A DNA stretch of 40,725 nt from Balneolaceae bacterium (GTDB lineage: Bacteria > Bacteroidota > Rhodothermia > Balneolales > Balneolaceae). The stretch is from positions 1 through 40,725 of the forward strand of contig PWWL01000365.1 of NCBI GenBank assembly GCA_003561515.1. The letters run 5' to 3'. A program made the position numbers and the translations under genes. Positions 1-9,336 of this stretch are shown here, piece by piece. Under the pieces are notes generated by a model. The model did no database searches, was not told the origin of the DNA, and was given only the letters and a program-made list of their open reading frames with translations. Numbering within the stretch: position 1 is the stretch's first letter; the number at the start of each line of letters is the position of its first letter.

Positions 1-982
1 AAAGGCCGATGGCCGGAAAAATGTACGCGGCGATCGGAACATCGCTCCAGCCGGTAACGGATCCCTCCTCAATGCCGATTGTGAGCGGAAGTACAAGAAG
101 TACCAGAACAATGCCCATGATAATGCACGCCTGAAGCACATAGAACCAGTGAACCCGCTTCATCACATAGCCGCCAAGAAGCCTTCCCGCGGCCAGCGCT
201 CCGGCATAAATACTGGTGATTTGGACACTGATGGCATCTGGCAGCTGAAGTACCTGAAAATTGAATGTCGGAAGCCAGGTGTTGATCGCCTGCTCTATGT
301 AAACGTAGAAAAAGGCACCGATGATGAAGAAAATGACGACTACATATTTAATCAGGCCGATCATATCGTAAAAGTCCTGTTTGGGACTGCCCGTTTCTGT
401 TTTTATAGAGCTTTCATCAAGTCCGGTAGAGATAAGCAGGGTAAGGGCAAAACCGCCGATAGCGGCAAGCACCCAGTAGGTGTCGAGCCAGGTGATGGAA
501 TCGTACCGGCCGGCGAGGTCGATAAACCAGCCGAACAGCCAAAATCCGCCGAGTACCCCCACCATAAAAAAGCCTTCGAGGATACTCATAAAACTTGCGT
601 GGTCGTTGGCATCCTCAGTGATCAGGCTTACGGTGGAATAGACCGAGATTTTTATCAGTGCAAAGCTCACGCCCACCATCGCAAAAAGAAGCTGCGACAT
701 AGCAAACCCGCCAAAAAGGGGCATCATGATGCTGCCAATGATGATAACCACGAGGCCGGCAATCATAGCATTTTTATATCCGAACCTTGGAATCCAGGAT
801 GCCAGCAGAAAGGATGCCACGGCGATGGAGAGGTCTTTCCATGCTTCAAGTACGCTGGCTGCCTCGGGAGTGACGCCGAAATCGTTAATGACCTGGAGAA
901 TAACCACACCCACGCTGTTGAGCAGAATGGCGAAGATAATGTAGTTACATATAAGGGAGAGCTTGATTTTCCAGTTTTTCAT
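1..982 (-). CDS. MFS permease, 5' part (3' end beyond window)
   Basis: The reverse complement of 1-982 is open from an ATG at 982 to the window edge, giving about 327 residues with no stop. The listed + strand ORF 149-991 is its shadow. The protein opens MKNWKIKLSLICNYIIF and shows a series of hydrophobic membrane segments separated by short charged loops, including a central cytoplasmic loop with acidic and lysine residues (LDESSIKTETGSP), as in 12-helix major facilitator superfamily carriers. The overall look is closest to the FucP/fucose-galactose-type permeases, but the substrate cannot be read from the sequence. It would sit in the inner membrane as a secondary transporter. About the last quarter of a usual 400-residue MFS protein is missing off the left edge. 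No strong ribosome binding site is seen. The next gene upstream on this strand is eno, more than 400 bases away, so it probably has its own promoter. Confidence 0.8.
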   Translation of the reverse strand, partial: MKNWKIKLSLICNYIIFAILLNSVGVVILQVINDFGVTPEAASVLEAWKDLSIAVASFLLASWIPRFGYKNAMIAGLVVIIIGSIMMPLFGGFAMSQLLFAMVGVSFALIKISVYSTVSLITEDANDHASFMSILEGFFMVGVLGGFWLFGWFIDLAGRYDSITWLDTYWVLAAIGGFALTLLISTGLDESSIKTETGSPKQDFYDMIGLIKYVVVIFFIIGAFFYVYIEQAINTWLPTFNFQVLQLPDAISVQITSIYAGALAAGRLLGGYVMKRVHWFYVLQACIIMGIVLVLLVLPLTIGIEEGSVTGWSDVPIAAYIFPAIGL

Positions 983-1034
983 GCCGATTGATTGAATTGA
1001 TATGAATTCGGGACATGAGATAGAGAAACGAAAT

Positions 1035-1068
1035 CCCCTCCTTTTCAAGAAGGGGTCGGGGGTGGTTG
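1035..1068. repeat. G/C-run hairpin repeat (copy 1)
   Basis: A run of CCCCTCC, a short loop and AAGGGG is followed by GGGGGTGGTTG. The same layout recurs at 24385-24420, where the hairpin is perfect, and related C-run/G-run pieces occur near 10921-11101, 36471-36860, 38311-38462 and 40595-40619. It lies upstream of the MFS gene in the MFS-eno gap. It is probably a dispersed non-coding repeat of this genome; its function is unknown. Confidence 0.6.
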
Positions 1069-1253
1069 AATCAGGTTTCGATTCTGATTTATTGTAACAC
1101 CCCTCAAGCCCGCTGAAAAAAGTGGGGACTTTTCATTGTCAGGTTCAAGGATTTAACCCCGGACTCATGTCGTGTTTAACACAGCTAAAGAGAACTCGGA
1201 AAATCTACTTTCAAGAGGGGAGATTTCAAAATCAATCTTCATTATTCGCTATA

Positions 1254-1336
1254 CGTTAATGGTATAGTCGTGTAATGGTTAAACGGCGGTTGTTTCAGAT
1301 TTTACGATTACACCAATAACCATTACACCATTAACG
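1254..1336. repeat. Imperfect inverted repeat in MFS-eno gap
   Basis: The left arm starting CGTTAATGGT (1254) and containing TGTAATGGTTA is mirrored by the right arm TAACCATTACACCATTAACG (1317-1336). The right arm is a compressed copy lacking about 9 central bases of the left arm. Together with the hairpin at 1351-1384 it makes this 434-base gap strongly foldable. No ORF is convincing in 983-1416. Confidence 0.55.
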
Positions 1337-1350
1337 AATGGCAATCGAAT

Positions 1351-1384
1351 CCTTCAAGCTTCCGAAAGTCCGGAAGCCTGAAGG
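1351..1384 (-). terminator. Hairpin downstream of eno
   Basis: CCTTCA-A/G-GCTTCCG pairs with its complement around a short loop, giving a stem of about 13 bp that begins 33 bases after the eno stop codon on the reverse strand. There is no T-run after it, so it may stabilise the 3' end of the eno message instead of being a classic rho-independent terminator. Confidence 0.45.
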
Positions 1385-1416
1385 TTCATTACTTGATTGA
1401 TAAATAAAGTACCGCC

Positions 1417-2718
<1,302 letters not shown>

Positions 2719-2724
2719 TTAGTC

Positions 2725-2750
2725 TTAGCGTTGTATTAATGTAACGCTAA
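2725..2750. promoter_or_regulatory. 26-bp palindrome between eno and HAD gene (candidate operator)
   Basis: TTAGCGTT and AACGCTAA are separated by 10 bases whose centre is the self-complementary ATTAAT. Eleven of the 13 symmetric base pairs match. It lies in the 73-base divergent space, 22 bases upstream of the eno start and 27 bases upstream of the HAD gene start. A dimeric regulator bound here could control both genes; alternatively it folds as a hairpin in a leader transcript. No cognate regulator is seen in the window. Confidence 0.5.
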
Positions 2751-2776
2751 ATCCTGTTTCCTTAAAGTAAAACCCC

Positions 2777-3445
2777 ATGAAACCAATACTTTTGTTTGAT
2801 ATTGATGGCACTCTGTTAAAAGTGAAAAGAGATTTTTTGTTAGGTGTGATTGAGTCTATTCTTGACGAACTGAATCTAATGGAGAAAAAGGCTCTTAATT
2901 CATCTTTCGCCGGCAGAACCGATAAAGATATTTTTATAGAATTGAGTGAGAAGGCGGGTGGGGGTGACCATCACTATGAGCTCATAAAACAATTATACGT
3001 CAATGAAATGCTGTCTGGCTTGTCGATAGATCATGTTGATCTGATTCCAGGGGCTGAGGCGGCGGTTCAATACGTAATGGAAAATGGAATCTCAGCAGGT
3101 CTGTGTACGGGAAATTTTAAGGAAGTGGCATTTAAAAAAGTGGAGGCTGCTGGTATGAAGAATATTTTTCCTTTTGGAGGATTTGGATGCCACCATGCCG
3201 ACCGAATTTATCTGCCGGGAGATGCACGGGCAGATTACAGCCGGGTTTATTCGGAAGATCCCGATCCGGCCAACTTTATCGTAATCGGCGATACGCCAAA
3301 CGACATACGATGTGCCAGGTACTTTGGAGCACGGTCGGTAGCTGTAACTACGGGTGGTTTTTCAGCTGAAGAGCTTCAGAAGCACAGTCCGGACCTGGTT
3401 CTTGACACGCTTTCTAATCCGGATCAGTGGTTAAATGAAATTTAG
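2777..3445 (+). CDS. HAD-superfamily phosphatase (phosphoglycolate phosphatase-like)
   Basis: A 222-residue haloacid dehalogenase-fold hydrolase. Motif I is LFDIDGTLL near the N-terminus (nucleophile Asp and acid/base Asp). Motif II is the CTGNF stretch, about residue 115. Motif IV is IGDTPNDIRCA, with a GDxxxD metal-binding pattern. A helical cap lies between motif I and motif II, as in the Gph/PGMB subfamily. The family removes phosphate from small metabolites such as phosphoglycolate or sugar phosphates; the actual substrate cannot be assigned. It is divergent from eno across the palindrome and its end is only 5 bases from the convergent outer-membrane gene. Confidence 0.85.
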   Translation: MKPILLFDIDGTLLKVKRDFLLGVIESILDELNLMEKKALNSSFAGRTDKDIFIELSEKAGGGDHHYELIKQLYVNEMLSGLSIDHVDLIPGAEAAVQYVMENGISAGLCTGNFKEVAFKKVEAAGMKNIFPFGGFGCHHADRIYLPGDARADYSRVYSEDPDPANFIVIGDTPNDIRCARYFGARSVAVTTGGFSAEELQKHSPDLVLDTLSNPDQWLNEI

Positions 3446-3450
3446 TTGGC

Positions 3451-4317
3451 TTACCAAAACCAGCCGAATGTAAAACGAATGAGCGGTGTGCCAAAGAATT
3501 TCTGAGCCGAAAAGAAGTCCTCAAAAATCGGGTTGTTGTTTTGATCGGTCTCCAGAACGACAAATCGACCCTGTAGTGTACCTAAGACGGAGGGCTGATT
3601 TGGACTCATGATTTGGATACCATCCGGGAAGTAATAAAAGTAGTAGCCGAATTCAACCGAGTTCAGGCGAGCCATGTTGCTTCCAATATCAACGCCAATC
3701 TTAAGTTCACCGGCACCTCCAAAGTGCCACGATCCATCACTCCATCCCTGGAAAATATCATTAATGGGCGTAGGGCTAAATTGCTGAAACTCATCGGCAT
3801 TGATTTGTATCAGCTCATTGCCAATAAATCTATATCCAAAGCCCTGAGGGTCGTCGTAGTAAGGGTAAGAGAAAGCAGCTACTCCTCCGGCAGCGGCACT
3901 CACAAAAAAGCGATAGTTTTCCTGGATGAGATCCGGGAAAATTCTCTGTCTGAAACCAAGAAGTACCGGAAAAGCAAAGGCCCTTCTGAATTTATTTGGA
4001 ACAATTTGCTGGCCAAAGAAGAAGTCGGTGAATGTTTGTTCACTGGCATCGCGCAGGCCGGTAATACCAAACTTCAGGTACCCCTCGGCCTGTGGAGCAA
4101 TAACTCTTCTGAATTCGCCGCCAAGACCGAATCCAAAATTGTTCATGTCAATATTAATGCCGAACCCTGAGGAGTAGGCATCCTGCAGAGAAGTTACATT
4201 TCTGGGTGTGGGCATCACTTCAGGTTCCTGAACCTGTGCATAGAGTTGATCTGTGGCAAGAAAGAGAATTGATGAAAGCAAACAGGCGATCAGATAGCGT
4301 CCGTACTTTAAAGTCAT
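3451..4317 (-). CDS. Predicted outer-membrane beta-barrel protein, unknown role
   Basis: The ORF track starts this at 4383, but I prefer the ATG at 4317, which gives MTLKYGRYLIACLLSSILFL, a textbook signal peptide ending near LYAQ. The 22 residues before it look unlike a coding N-terminus. The mature part (about 265 residues) alternates aromatic and polar residues, carries repeated glycine-rich turns (NNFGFGLGGEFRR, FGYYFYYFPDG) and ends in FTFGWFW, an aromatic C-terminus typical of beta-barrels inserted by the Bam complex. I recognise no specific family. It is convergent with the HAD gene (5-base gap). It probably resides in the outer membrane; its function is unknown. Confidence 0.75.
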   Translation of the reverse strand: MTLKYGRYLIACLLSSILFLATDQLYAQVQEPEVMPTPRNVTSLQDAYSSGFGINIDMNNFGFGLGGEFRRVIAPQAEGYLKFGITGLRDASEQTFTDFFFGQQIVPNKFRRAFAFPVLLGFRQRIFPDLIQENYRFFVSAAAGGVAAFSYPYYDDPQGFGYRFIGNELIQINADEFQQFSPTPINDIFQGWSDGSWHFGGAGELKIGVDIGSNMARLNSVEFGYYFYYFPDGIQIMSPNQPSVLGTLQGRFVVLETDQNNNPIFEDFFSAQKFFGTPLIRFTFGWFW

Positions 4318-4527
4318 ATTGGGTAGTTTGGATTGTGGTATGGAATCGTAACGAAAAAGATATCGATTCCATTGCATGCACATTTAGTAAGATGAAAGTA
4401 TTAAATAATCGAATCCAATCTGGGATATAAGAAAACCGTATTTGATTATTGTTCTATTTAGGCTTTTATTCAGGCAGAAAAATTGCCCTTACAACATCTT
4501 TTACAAATCAACTTCGATTCGTGATTT

Positions 4528-4920
4528 ATGAGTAACATCACAAAGTACTTGGTTTACGGGCCAAATGATACGTTAAGACGATTGCCCGTTAAAATGCTGG
4601 ACAGCATTGAACCGAAATACCTTTACAAATATAATTCAGCAACAAACAAGGATGAAATCTATGTTGCCGTTTATGAACAGTTCGAGAAGCAAATAAATGC
4701 CACAATTACGCTAACCTGCATTGTGGAGTGTACGCCAGCTCATACCAGGATTGAACTGAAGAAAGCCGGAGGCCGTATGGGTTTCAGGGGTAGTTCGTTG
4801 TCGGAAGAAAAAAGTATCGAATCGGATGTAGTTGACTTTATTATGGATTACTCCAAACGATTTGGTCTCTCTCTTCAGGAAGAAGTTGAAGCCCCTCCCG
4901 CTGAAGAAGACAAGAATTAA
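4528..4920 (+). CDS. Conserved-looking protein of unknown function, 130 aa
   Basis: An ATG-initiated ORF of 130 residues with no signal peptide or membrane segment. It has a central pattern of alternating hydrophobic strands (ATITLTCIVEC, HTRIELKKAGG), a glycine-rich turn GGRMGFRGSS, and an acidic tail rich in Glu and Pro (EEVEAPPAEED). I do not recognise the family. It precedes prmC by 21 bases on the same strand and is likely cotranscribed with it. Codon use resembles its neighbours, and no competing ORF explains the region, so I consider it real. Confidence 0.7.
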   Translation: MSNITKYLVYGPNDTLRRLPVKMLDSIEPKYLYKYNSATNKDEIYVAVYEQFEKQINATITLTCIVECTPAHTRIELKKAGGRMGFRGSSLSEEKSIESDVVDFIMDYSKRFGLSLQEEVEAPPAEEDKN

Positions 4921-4941
4921 TCTGCGTTACCCGGATATAAA

Positions 4942-5808
4942 ATGAGCGGCAACAAGCTCTGGACCGTTGTGTCGATGCTTGAGTGGGCAACGGAATACTT
5001 TGAATCTAAAGGTGTTGACAATCCCAGGTTGAGCATAGAGTGGCTGCTGGCCGATCTGCTTGGCGTTCGAAGGCTCGATATCTATTTAAAATTCGACCGA
5101 CCGCTATCTCCATCCGAGTTGGATCAGCTAAGGCCCAGGATTAAACGAAGGGCATTGCATGAACCGCTCCAACATATTACGGGCAGTACCGAATTTATGG
5201 GACTAACGCTGAAGGTTAACAGGCATGTACTGATTCCGAGACAGGAAACAGAACAGCTCGTTGAGCTTATCCTTAAAAAACATCCGCACGATCCAGCAAA
5301 ACCAATAAAGCTGCTGGACATGGGAACTGGAAGCGGCTGTATTCCAATAGCTGTAAAAAAGCACCGTCCCGATTGGCATTGCGCGGGAATTGATATATCA
5401 GAAAAAGCTCTCGTAGTTGCCCGGGATAACGCGGAACGTTGCAAAGCCGATGTCCATTTTTATTTGGGTGACATATCAGATCCACAGTCGATTCATGATT
5501 TTACAGCTTCACACTGGGATATTGTGGTTTCTAATCCGCCGTACATTTTACCGGAAGAAAAAGATACACTGGATACCCAGGTATGGAAATATGAACCCGG
5601 TATCGCTCTCTTCCATGAAGATCCCGTGCTGCTTTACAGAGAAATCGCAGCTTTTGCTTCATCAAAAAATGCCGAACTGTTTCTGGAATTAAACAACAAG
5701 ATTGCAGACAGAATCAGAGATGAAGTAATGCCATATTTTGGTCAAACGGAGCTTAAAGCAGACTATGATGGGAACCAACGATTTCTGGTTGGATTAAAAA
5801 GCTCCTAA
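4942..5808 (+). CDS. prmC: Release-factor glutamine methyltransferase PrmC
   Basis: It methylates the glutamine of the GGQ motif in peptide chain release factors RF1 and RF2 using S-adenosylmethionine. The 288-residue protein has an N-terminal helical domain (about 1-85), the linker element LQHITGSTEFMGL, the conserved LIPRQETEQLVE, the SAM-binding motif LLDMGTGSGCIPIA (about 123-136), and the catalytic substrate-binding NPPY in VSNPPYILPEE (about 195-205). The length matches the HemK/PrmC family. It lies 21 bases after the 130-aa unknown gene and directly upstream of the candidate origin and dnaA. Confidence 0.95.
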   Translation: MSGNKLWTVVSMLEWATEYFESKGVDNPRLSIEWLLADLLGVRRLDIYLKFDRPLSPSELDQLRPRIKRRALHEPLQHITGSTEFMGLTLKVNRHVLIPRQETEQLVELILKKHPHDPAKPIKLLDMGTGSGCIPIAVKKHRPDWHCAGIDISEKALVVARDNAERCKADVHFYLGDISDPQSIHDFTASHWDIVVSNPPYILPEEKDTLDTQVWKYEPGIALFHEDPVLLYREIAAFASSKNAELFLELNNKIADRIRDEVMPYFGQTELKADYDGNQRFLVGLKSS

Positions 5809-5869
5809 CCCATTCAGTACCAGAGGATTTTTTAGAATTCCCACAAGATTTCTTGAAAGCTGCGTTTTT

Positions 5870-6186
5870 CAGCAAAATACGTGTGGAAAACTTGTGGAAA
5901 AATTTTTCTTCTCCCTCTTGCCATACGAGCTTAATTGTAAAATGTACGTTATGTAATTGTTACGCGATGTCAAGCAGATTCTGCTAAAATTTTAAATAAA
6001 TACCTTAACCATTGCGCACCAGTTAGTTAAAGTATTTTTTAAATTGTGGATAACTTTCTCAGAATTGAAAAACTATTGTTTGATTTGACGCCAATAAATT
6101 CCCATTTTTGTGACGGCTATGACAGAAGATCTTGTTTGACGTGTGGATAACTATAGGGACAAATGCAAATTTTTTATTAGTTTTTT
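5870..6186. other. oriC: Candidate chromosomal replication origin (oriC) with DnaA boxes
   Basis: This AT-rich, non-coding stretch lies directly upstream of dnaA. Two perfect DnaA boxes (TGTGGATAA, complement of TTATCCACA) are at 6045-6053 and 6142-6150. Two near-consensus boxes (TGTGGAAAA) are at 5882-5890 and 5893-5901. All four share one orientation. Long A/T tracts between the boxes (for example around 5985-6045) could serve as the unwinding element. Many bacterial origins adjoin dnaA, so this is a good candidate, but boxes upstream of dnaA can also serve only for autoregulation. dnaN, recF and parAB, often found nearby, are absent here. Confidence 0.6.
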
Positions 6187-6188
6187 TT

Positions 6189-6193
6189 GGAGG
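6189..6193 (+). promoter_or_regulatory. Strong Shine-Dalgarno deciding the dnaA start
   Basis: GGAGG lies 8 bases before the TTG at 6202, an ideal distance. The TTG at 6187 used by the ORF track overlaps this site and cannot use it. Most other genes here lack such a clear site, so it is informative for the start. Confidence 0.7.
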
Positions 6194-6201
6194 CATTAAC
6201 G

Positions 6202-7647
6202 TTGAATACGCTAACTGCGGACAGTGCCTGGAATGAGTGTTTGGAGATCATTCAGGACAACATCAGTTATCAAAAATATAAATCGTGGTTTGAACCGATC
6301 AAGCCAATTAAGCTGGAAGAAGGGACGCTTACAATACAGGTACCAAGCCAGTTTTGGTATGAGTGGTTAGAAGAGCACTACTATAATATGCTCCGCTCTA
6401 CCATAGCCAAAGTACTTGGCAAGGAGGGTAAGCTTGAATATTCGGTTCTGGTGGAGAAATCGGATCGCCTGGAAGATAATCGTTCGATTCGCCTGCCTCA
6501 AAGGCCAATGGCGCCCCCCAAGCCGCAGGAGATGAACACATTTGCGGATTACTATCCCGGGAAGATTGAAAATCCTTTTGTAATCCCCGGCATCCGTAAA
6601 ACGAATATCGATTCAAATCTGAATTCAAATTATGTATTTGAAAGGTTTATTGAAGGAGACTGCAATCGGCTTGCGCGTTCTGCTGCAATGGCTATTGCTG
6701 AAAACCCGGGCAAAAATTCGTTTAATCCTCTCTTTGTTTATGGTGGTACCGGCCTTGGAAAAACGCACCTCGTTCAAAGTATTGGCAATAAAATAAAGCA
6801 GGAATTCGGTGATGAGCTTGCTGTACTATATGTATCATCAGAAACCTTTACAAATGAATTTGTACAGGCAATCCGTAATAATCGAGCGAGCGAGTTTACC
6901 ACCTTCTACCGGAATATTGATGTATTAATGGTAGATGACATTCAATTCTTTAGCGGTAAAGAAAAAACACAGGAAGAGTTTTTCCACATTTTCAACGCAT
7001 TGCATCAGGATGGAAAACAGATCATTTTAAGCAGTGATCGTGCGCCAAAAGACATACCCGACATCGAAGATCGCTTAATATCAAGATTTAGCTGGGGACT
7101 GAGTGCAGACCTTCAAATTCCGGAATATGAAACACGCTATGCTATTCTGGAAAGAAAAGCGAATGACAACGGTATCAACATCGATGCGAATATTCTTGAA
7201 TTCATTGCCCATAATTTCAAATCGAACGTAAGAGACCTCGAAGGAGCGATTATCAAATTGCTGGCAACGGCATCGCTAAAGCATGTAGATGAAATTGATC
7301 TGGCCATGGCAAAGTCGGTTTTGAAAGACATGGTGAAAAGTTCGCACTCACAGGTATCGATAGAGTCAATTCAGAATTTCGTTTGCGAGTATTTCGGTAT
7401 CGATACAAACAAGGTTCGGGAAAAAACCAGAAAGCAGGAAATCGTTGAAGCACGGCAAATTGCCATGTATCTCTCGAAAAAATTTACCAAGTCAAGCCTT
7501 AAAACTATTGGCCTTCAATTCGGAGGGCGCGATCATTCTACTGTAATTCACGCAATTTCAACGGTAGAAGGGCGTCTCTCAACCAGCCCCAAGCACAAGC
7601 GTATGTTAAGAGAGCTGGAGCAAAAAATTGAAGTGGCTACGCTGTAA
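6202..7647 (+). CDS. dnaA: Chromosomal replication initiator DnaA
   Basis: An AAA+ ATPase that binds DnaA boxes and opens the origin. I place the start at TTG 6202 (MNTLTADSAWNECLEII) instead of TTG 6187, because GGAGG lies 8 bases upstream; this gives 481 residues. Domain I (helicase/DiaA interaction) covers about 1-80, and a short linker rich in Pro and Arg follows. The AAA+ core has Walker A GGTGLGKTHL (about 192-201), Walker B VLMVDDIQFF, sensor 1 ILSSDRAP and the arginine-finger region DRLISRFSWGL. The C-terminal helix-turn-helix domain carries the DnaA signature FGGRDHSTVIHAI. Upstream DnaA boxes imply autoregulation. A good terminator follows at 7684. Identification is certain; only the start is in doubt. 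Confidence 0.97.
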   Translation: MNTLTADSAWNECLEIIQDNISYQKYKSWFEPIKPIKLEEGTLTIQVPSQFWYEWLEEHYYNMLRSTIAKVLGKEGKLEYSVLVEKSDRLEDNRSIRLPQRPMAPPKPQEMNTFADYYPGKIENPFVIPGIRKTNIDSNLNSNYVFERFIEGDCNRLARSAAMAIAENPGKNSFNPLFVYGGTGLGKTHLVQSIGNKIKQEFGDELAVLYVSSETFTNEFVQAIRNNRASEFTTFYRNIDVLMVDDIQFFSGKEKTQEEFFHIFNALHQDGKQIILSSDRAPKDIPDIEDRLISRFSWGLSADLQIPEYETRYAILERKANDNGINIDANILEFIAHNFKSNVRDLEGAIIKLLATASLKHVDEIDLAMAKSVLKDMVKSSHSQVSIESIQNFVCEYFGIDTNKVREKTRKQEIVEARQIAMYLSKKFTKSSLKTIGLQFGGRDHSTVIHAISTVEGRLSTSPKHKRMLRELEQKIEVATL

Positions 7648-7683
7648 TTTTTTTGGCCGGCTATTTCTCTAACACAGTTCATT

Positions 7684-7722
7684 ATCCGCCCGTGATGGTT
7701 CATCATTGGCGGATTTTTTTTT
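7684..7722 (+). terminator. Rho-independent terminator after dnaA
   Basis: ATCCGCC pairs with GGCGGAT, with an inner TGATG/TCATCA pairing, followed by nine T residues. It lies 37 bases after the dnaA stop. Confidence 0.85.
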
Positions 7723-7829
7723 ACCCACATGGAACATAAAATCTCTTGTGGCTCTCGATTGCTGCAAGCTTTGATTCCCCAAAAACGTAAAGAAATACCT
7801 AATCGACTAAATAATAGCCCGGAAAATAA

Positions 7830-8189
7830 ATGGATAAAATCACGCTTAAGTCTATCGAATATTTTGCACACCATGGTTATTACGATGAAGAAAGACAGAG
7901 AGGAAATCGGTTTGAGGTAGATATCACGGCTAAGGGTAATTTCAGTGATGCAGCAAATGGTGATGAGCTTGAAAAGACATTCGACTATGAGAGAGCGGAA
8001 AAAATGGTGTCGGATGTGATGAACGGTAAATCAGTTAAACTGATTGAAACAATCTGCAAACGTATAGGGGACGATATTTTTTCTGCAGATCCTTCCATTT
8101 TAGAACTGAAAGTGGCTATCAGAAAATTGAGTCCTCCTATAAAAAATCCTGCACAATATTCGGAAATAGTAATGAAATGGAAACGGTAA
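7830..8189 (+). CDS. folB: Dihydroneopterin aldolase
   Basis: It converts 7,8-dihydroneopterin to 6-hydroxymethyl-dihydropterin and glycolaldehyde in tetrahydrofolate synthesis. The 119-residue length is typical. The family opening IEYFAHHGYYDEERQRGNRF contains the active-site Glu and Tyr. The TFDYERAEKMV segment and LIETICKRIGDDIF (the conserved LIE-x(3)-R/K-I region) are present. The overlapping ORF at 7729 is a shadow. The stop overlaps the folK start by 13 bases, which implies translational coupling. Confidence 0.93.
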   Translation: MDKITLKSIEYFAHHGYYDEERQRGNRFEVDITAKGNFSDAANGDELEKTFDYERAEKMVSDVMNGKSVKLIETICKRIGDDIFSADPSILELKVAIRKLSPPIKNPAQYSEIVMKWKR

Positions 8190-8665
8190 TTATTGCCGCT
8201 GGATCTAATCTTGGCAACAGGCTGGATTATTTGCGTAAGGCAGGTTCATTTTTAGAGGAAATAAGCGAAGACGAGATCTTTAAGTCTTCAATCTGGGAAT
8301 CGGAACCCGTTGGTGCTGCGAAATATACTTTTTATAACAGCGTGGCATCCATCACTACCGGGCTTCGCGCTGAAGAGCTACTAAAGGAATTAAAAGATTT
8401 TGAAATAAAATGTGGCCGTGAAGCCAAACCTGAGAGATGGGGACCGCGCATTCTGGATCTTGATATCATCCTGTACGGAAACTTGGTGATTGAGTCTGAG
8501 ACTCTTATTATTCCACATCCTGAATATCATCGAAGGCTGTTTGTGCTGTTACCACTATTAGAGATTTGCAAGCACCAGAAAGTACCGGTAAGCGGTAAAA
8601 CGATTGAAGCAATGATAACGGATGCTCCCAAAATAGTCATACACAAAAGTAATCTCAGCTGGTAA
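8177..8665 (+). CDS. folK: 2-amino-4-hydroxy-6-hydroxymethyldihydropteridine pyrophosphokinase
   Basis: HPPK transfers pyrophosphate from ATP to 6-hydroxymethyl-dihydropterin, the step after FolB. The 162-residue protein shows AAGSNLGNRLDYL at the N-terminus, SSIWESEPVG, and the ATP/Mg2+-binding signature RWGPRILDLDIILYG (the GPRxxDLDI/L motif) near residue 92. IPHPEYHRRLFVLLPL is the conserved substrate-binding helix. It overlaps folB by 13 bases and is followed 23 bases later by the deoxynucleoside kinase. Confidence 0.95.
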   Translation: METVIIAAGSNLGNRLDYLRKAGSFLEEISEDEIFKSSIWESEPVGAAKYTFYNSVASITTGLRAEELLKELKDFEIKCGREAKPERWGPRILDLDIILYGNLVIESETLIIPHPEYHRRLFVLLPLLEICKHQKVPVSGKTIEAMITDAPKIVIHKSNLSW

Positions 8666-8688
8666 AACCGGCGCCCGAGCAACTAAGC

Positions 8689-9336
8689 ATGCCAAACAGA
8701 TTCGACTTTATAGCTATTGAAGGCGTAATAGGAGCAGGCAAAACAACTCTTGCCGGGCTATTGGCCGAACGTCACGGTGCCCGTTTAGTGCTTGAGCAAT
8801 TTGAGGAAAACCCATTCCTCCCAAAGTTTTATGAAAACCGGAAGCGTTATGCTTTTCAGACCCAGCTCGCATTTCTCGCGAGCCGCTTCAAACAGCAGGA
8901 AAGAGTAACCAGCCGTGACCTTTTCAGTGATTTCATTATATCAGATTATATTTTTGAGAAAGACCGAATATTTGCCAGGCTCAATTTAGACGAAGACGAG
9001 ATGGGTCTTTATGATAACATTTATAGCATTATGACCGGCATATCGGCTCGTCCCGACCTTGTTATTTATTTACAGAGTACTGTAGACAGACTAATGGAAA
9101 ACATAAGAAACAGAGGCAGAGATTACGAAAAGCATATTACAAGTGATTATTTGCAGGAACTAAGCGATTCTTACAACCAGTTTTTCTATCACTACAATAA
9201 AGCTCCGTTGATGATCATTAACTCAACAGAAATTGATTTTGTAAATAATCCCGCCCATCTGTCGTATATTGAAGAGCAGATATTTGATCAGCCAATACGA
9301 AGCAATACACATATCCATATAATTCCAGATTCATGA
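8689..9336 (+). CDS. Deoxynucleoside kinase (dGK/dCK family)
   Basis: It phosphorylates deoxynucleosides at the 5' position in the salvage pathway. The 215-residue protein has the P-loop EGVIGAGKTTLA (about 11-22), the substrate-site region FQTQLAFLASRFKQQ, a DRIFARLNL stretch matching the family's catalytic ERS/DR segment, and DLVIYLQSTVDRLMENIRNR with the arginine-rich lid RNRGRDYE. Which base it prefers (A, G or C) cannot be decided from the sequence. Its stop overlaps the next start by 4 bases (ATGA), placing it in the fol operon. Confidence 0.88.
   Translation: MPNRFDFIAIEGVIGAGKTTLAGLLAERHGARLVLEQFEENPFLPKFYENRKRYAFQTQLAFLASRFKQQERVTSRDLFSDFIISDYIFEKDRIFARLNLDEDEMGLYDNIYSIMTGISARPDLVIYLQSTVDRLMENIRNRGRDYEKHITSDYLQELSDSYNQFFYHYNKAPLMIINSTEIDFVNNPAHLSYIEEQIFDQPIRSNTHIHIIPDS

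Noticed and set aside
149-991. 280-aa + strand ORF
   Set aside because: Low-complexity, Lys/His-rich shadow of the MFS permease on the reverse strand, which has clear membrane segments.
3613-4170. 185-aa + strand ORF
   Set aside because: Shadow of the outer-membrane protein gene, which has a signal peptide and barrel C-terminus.
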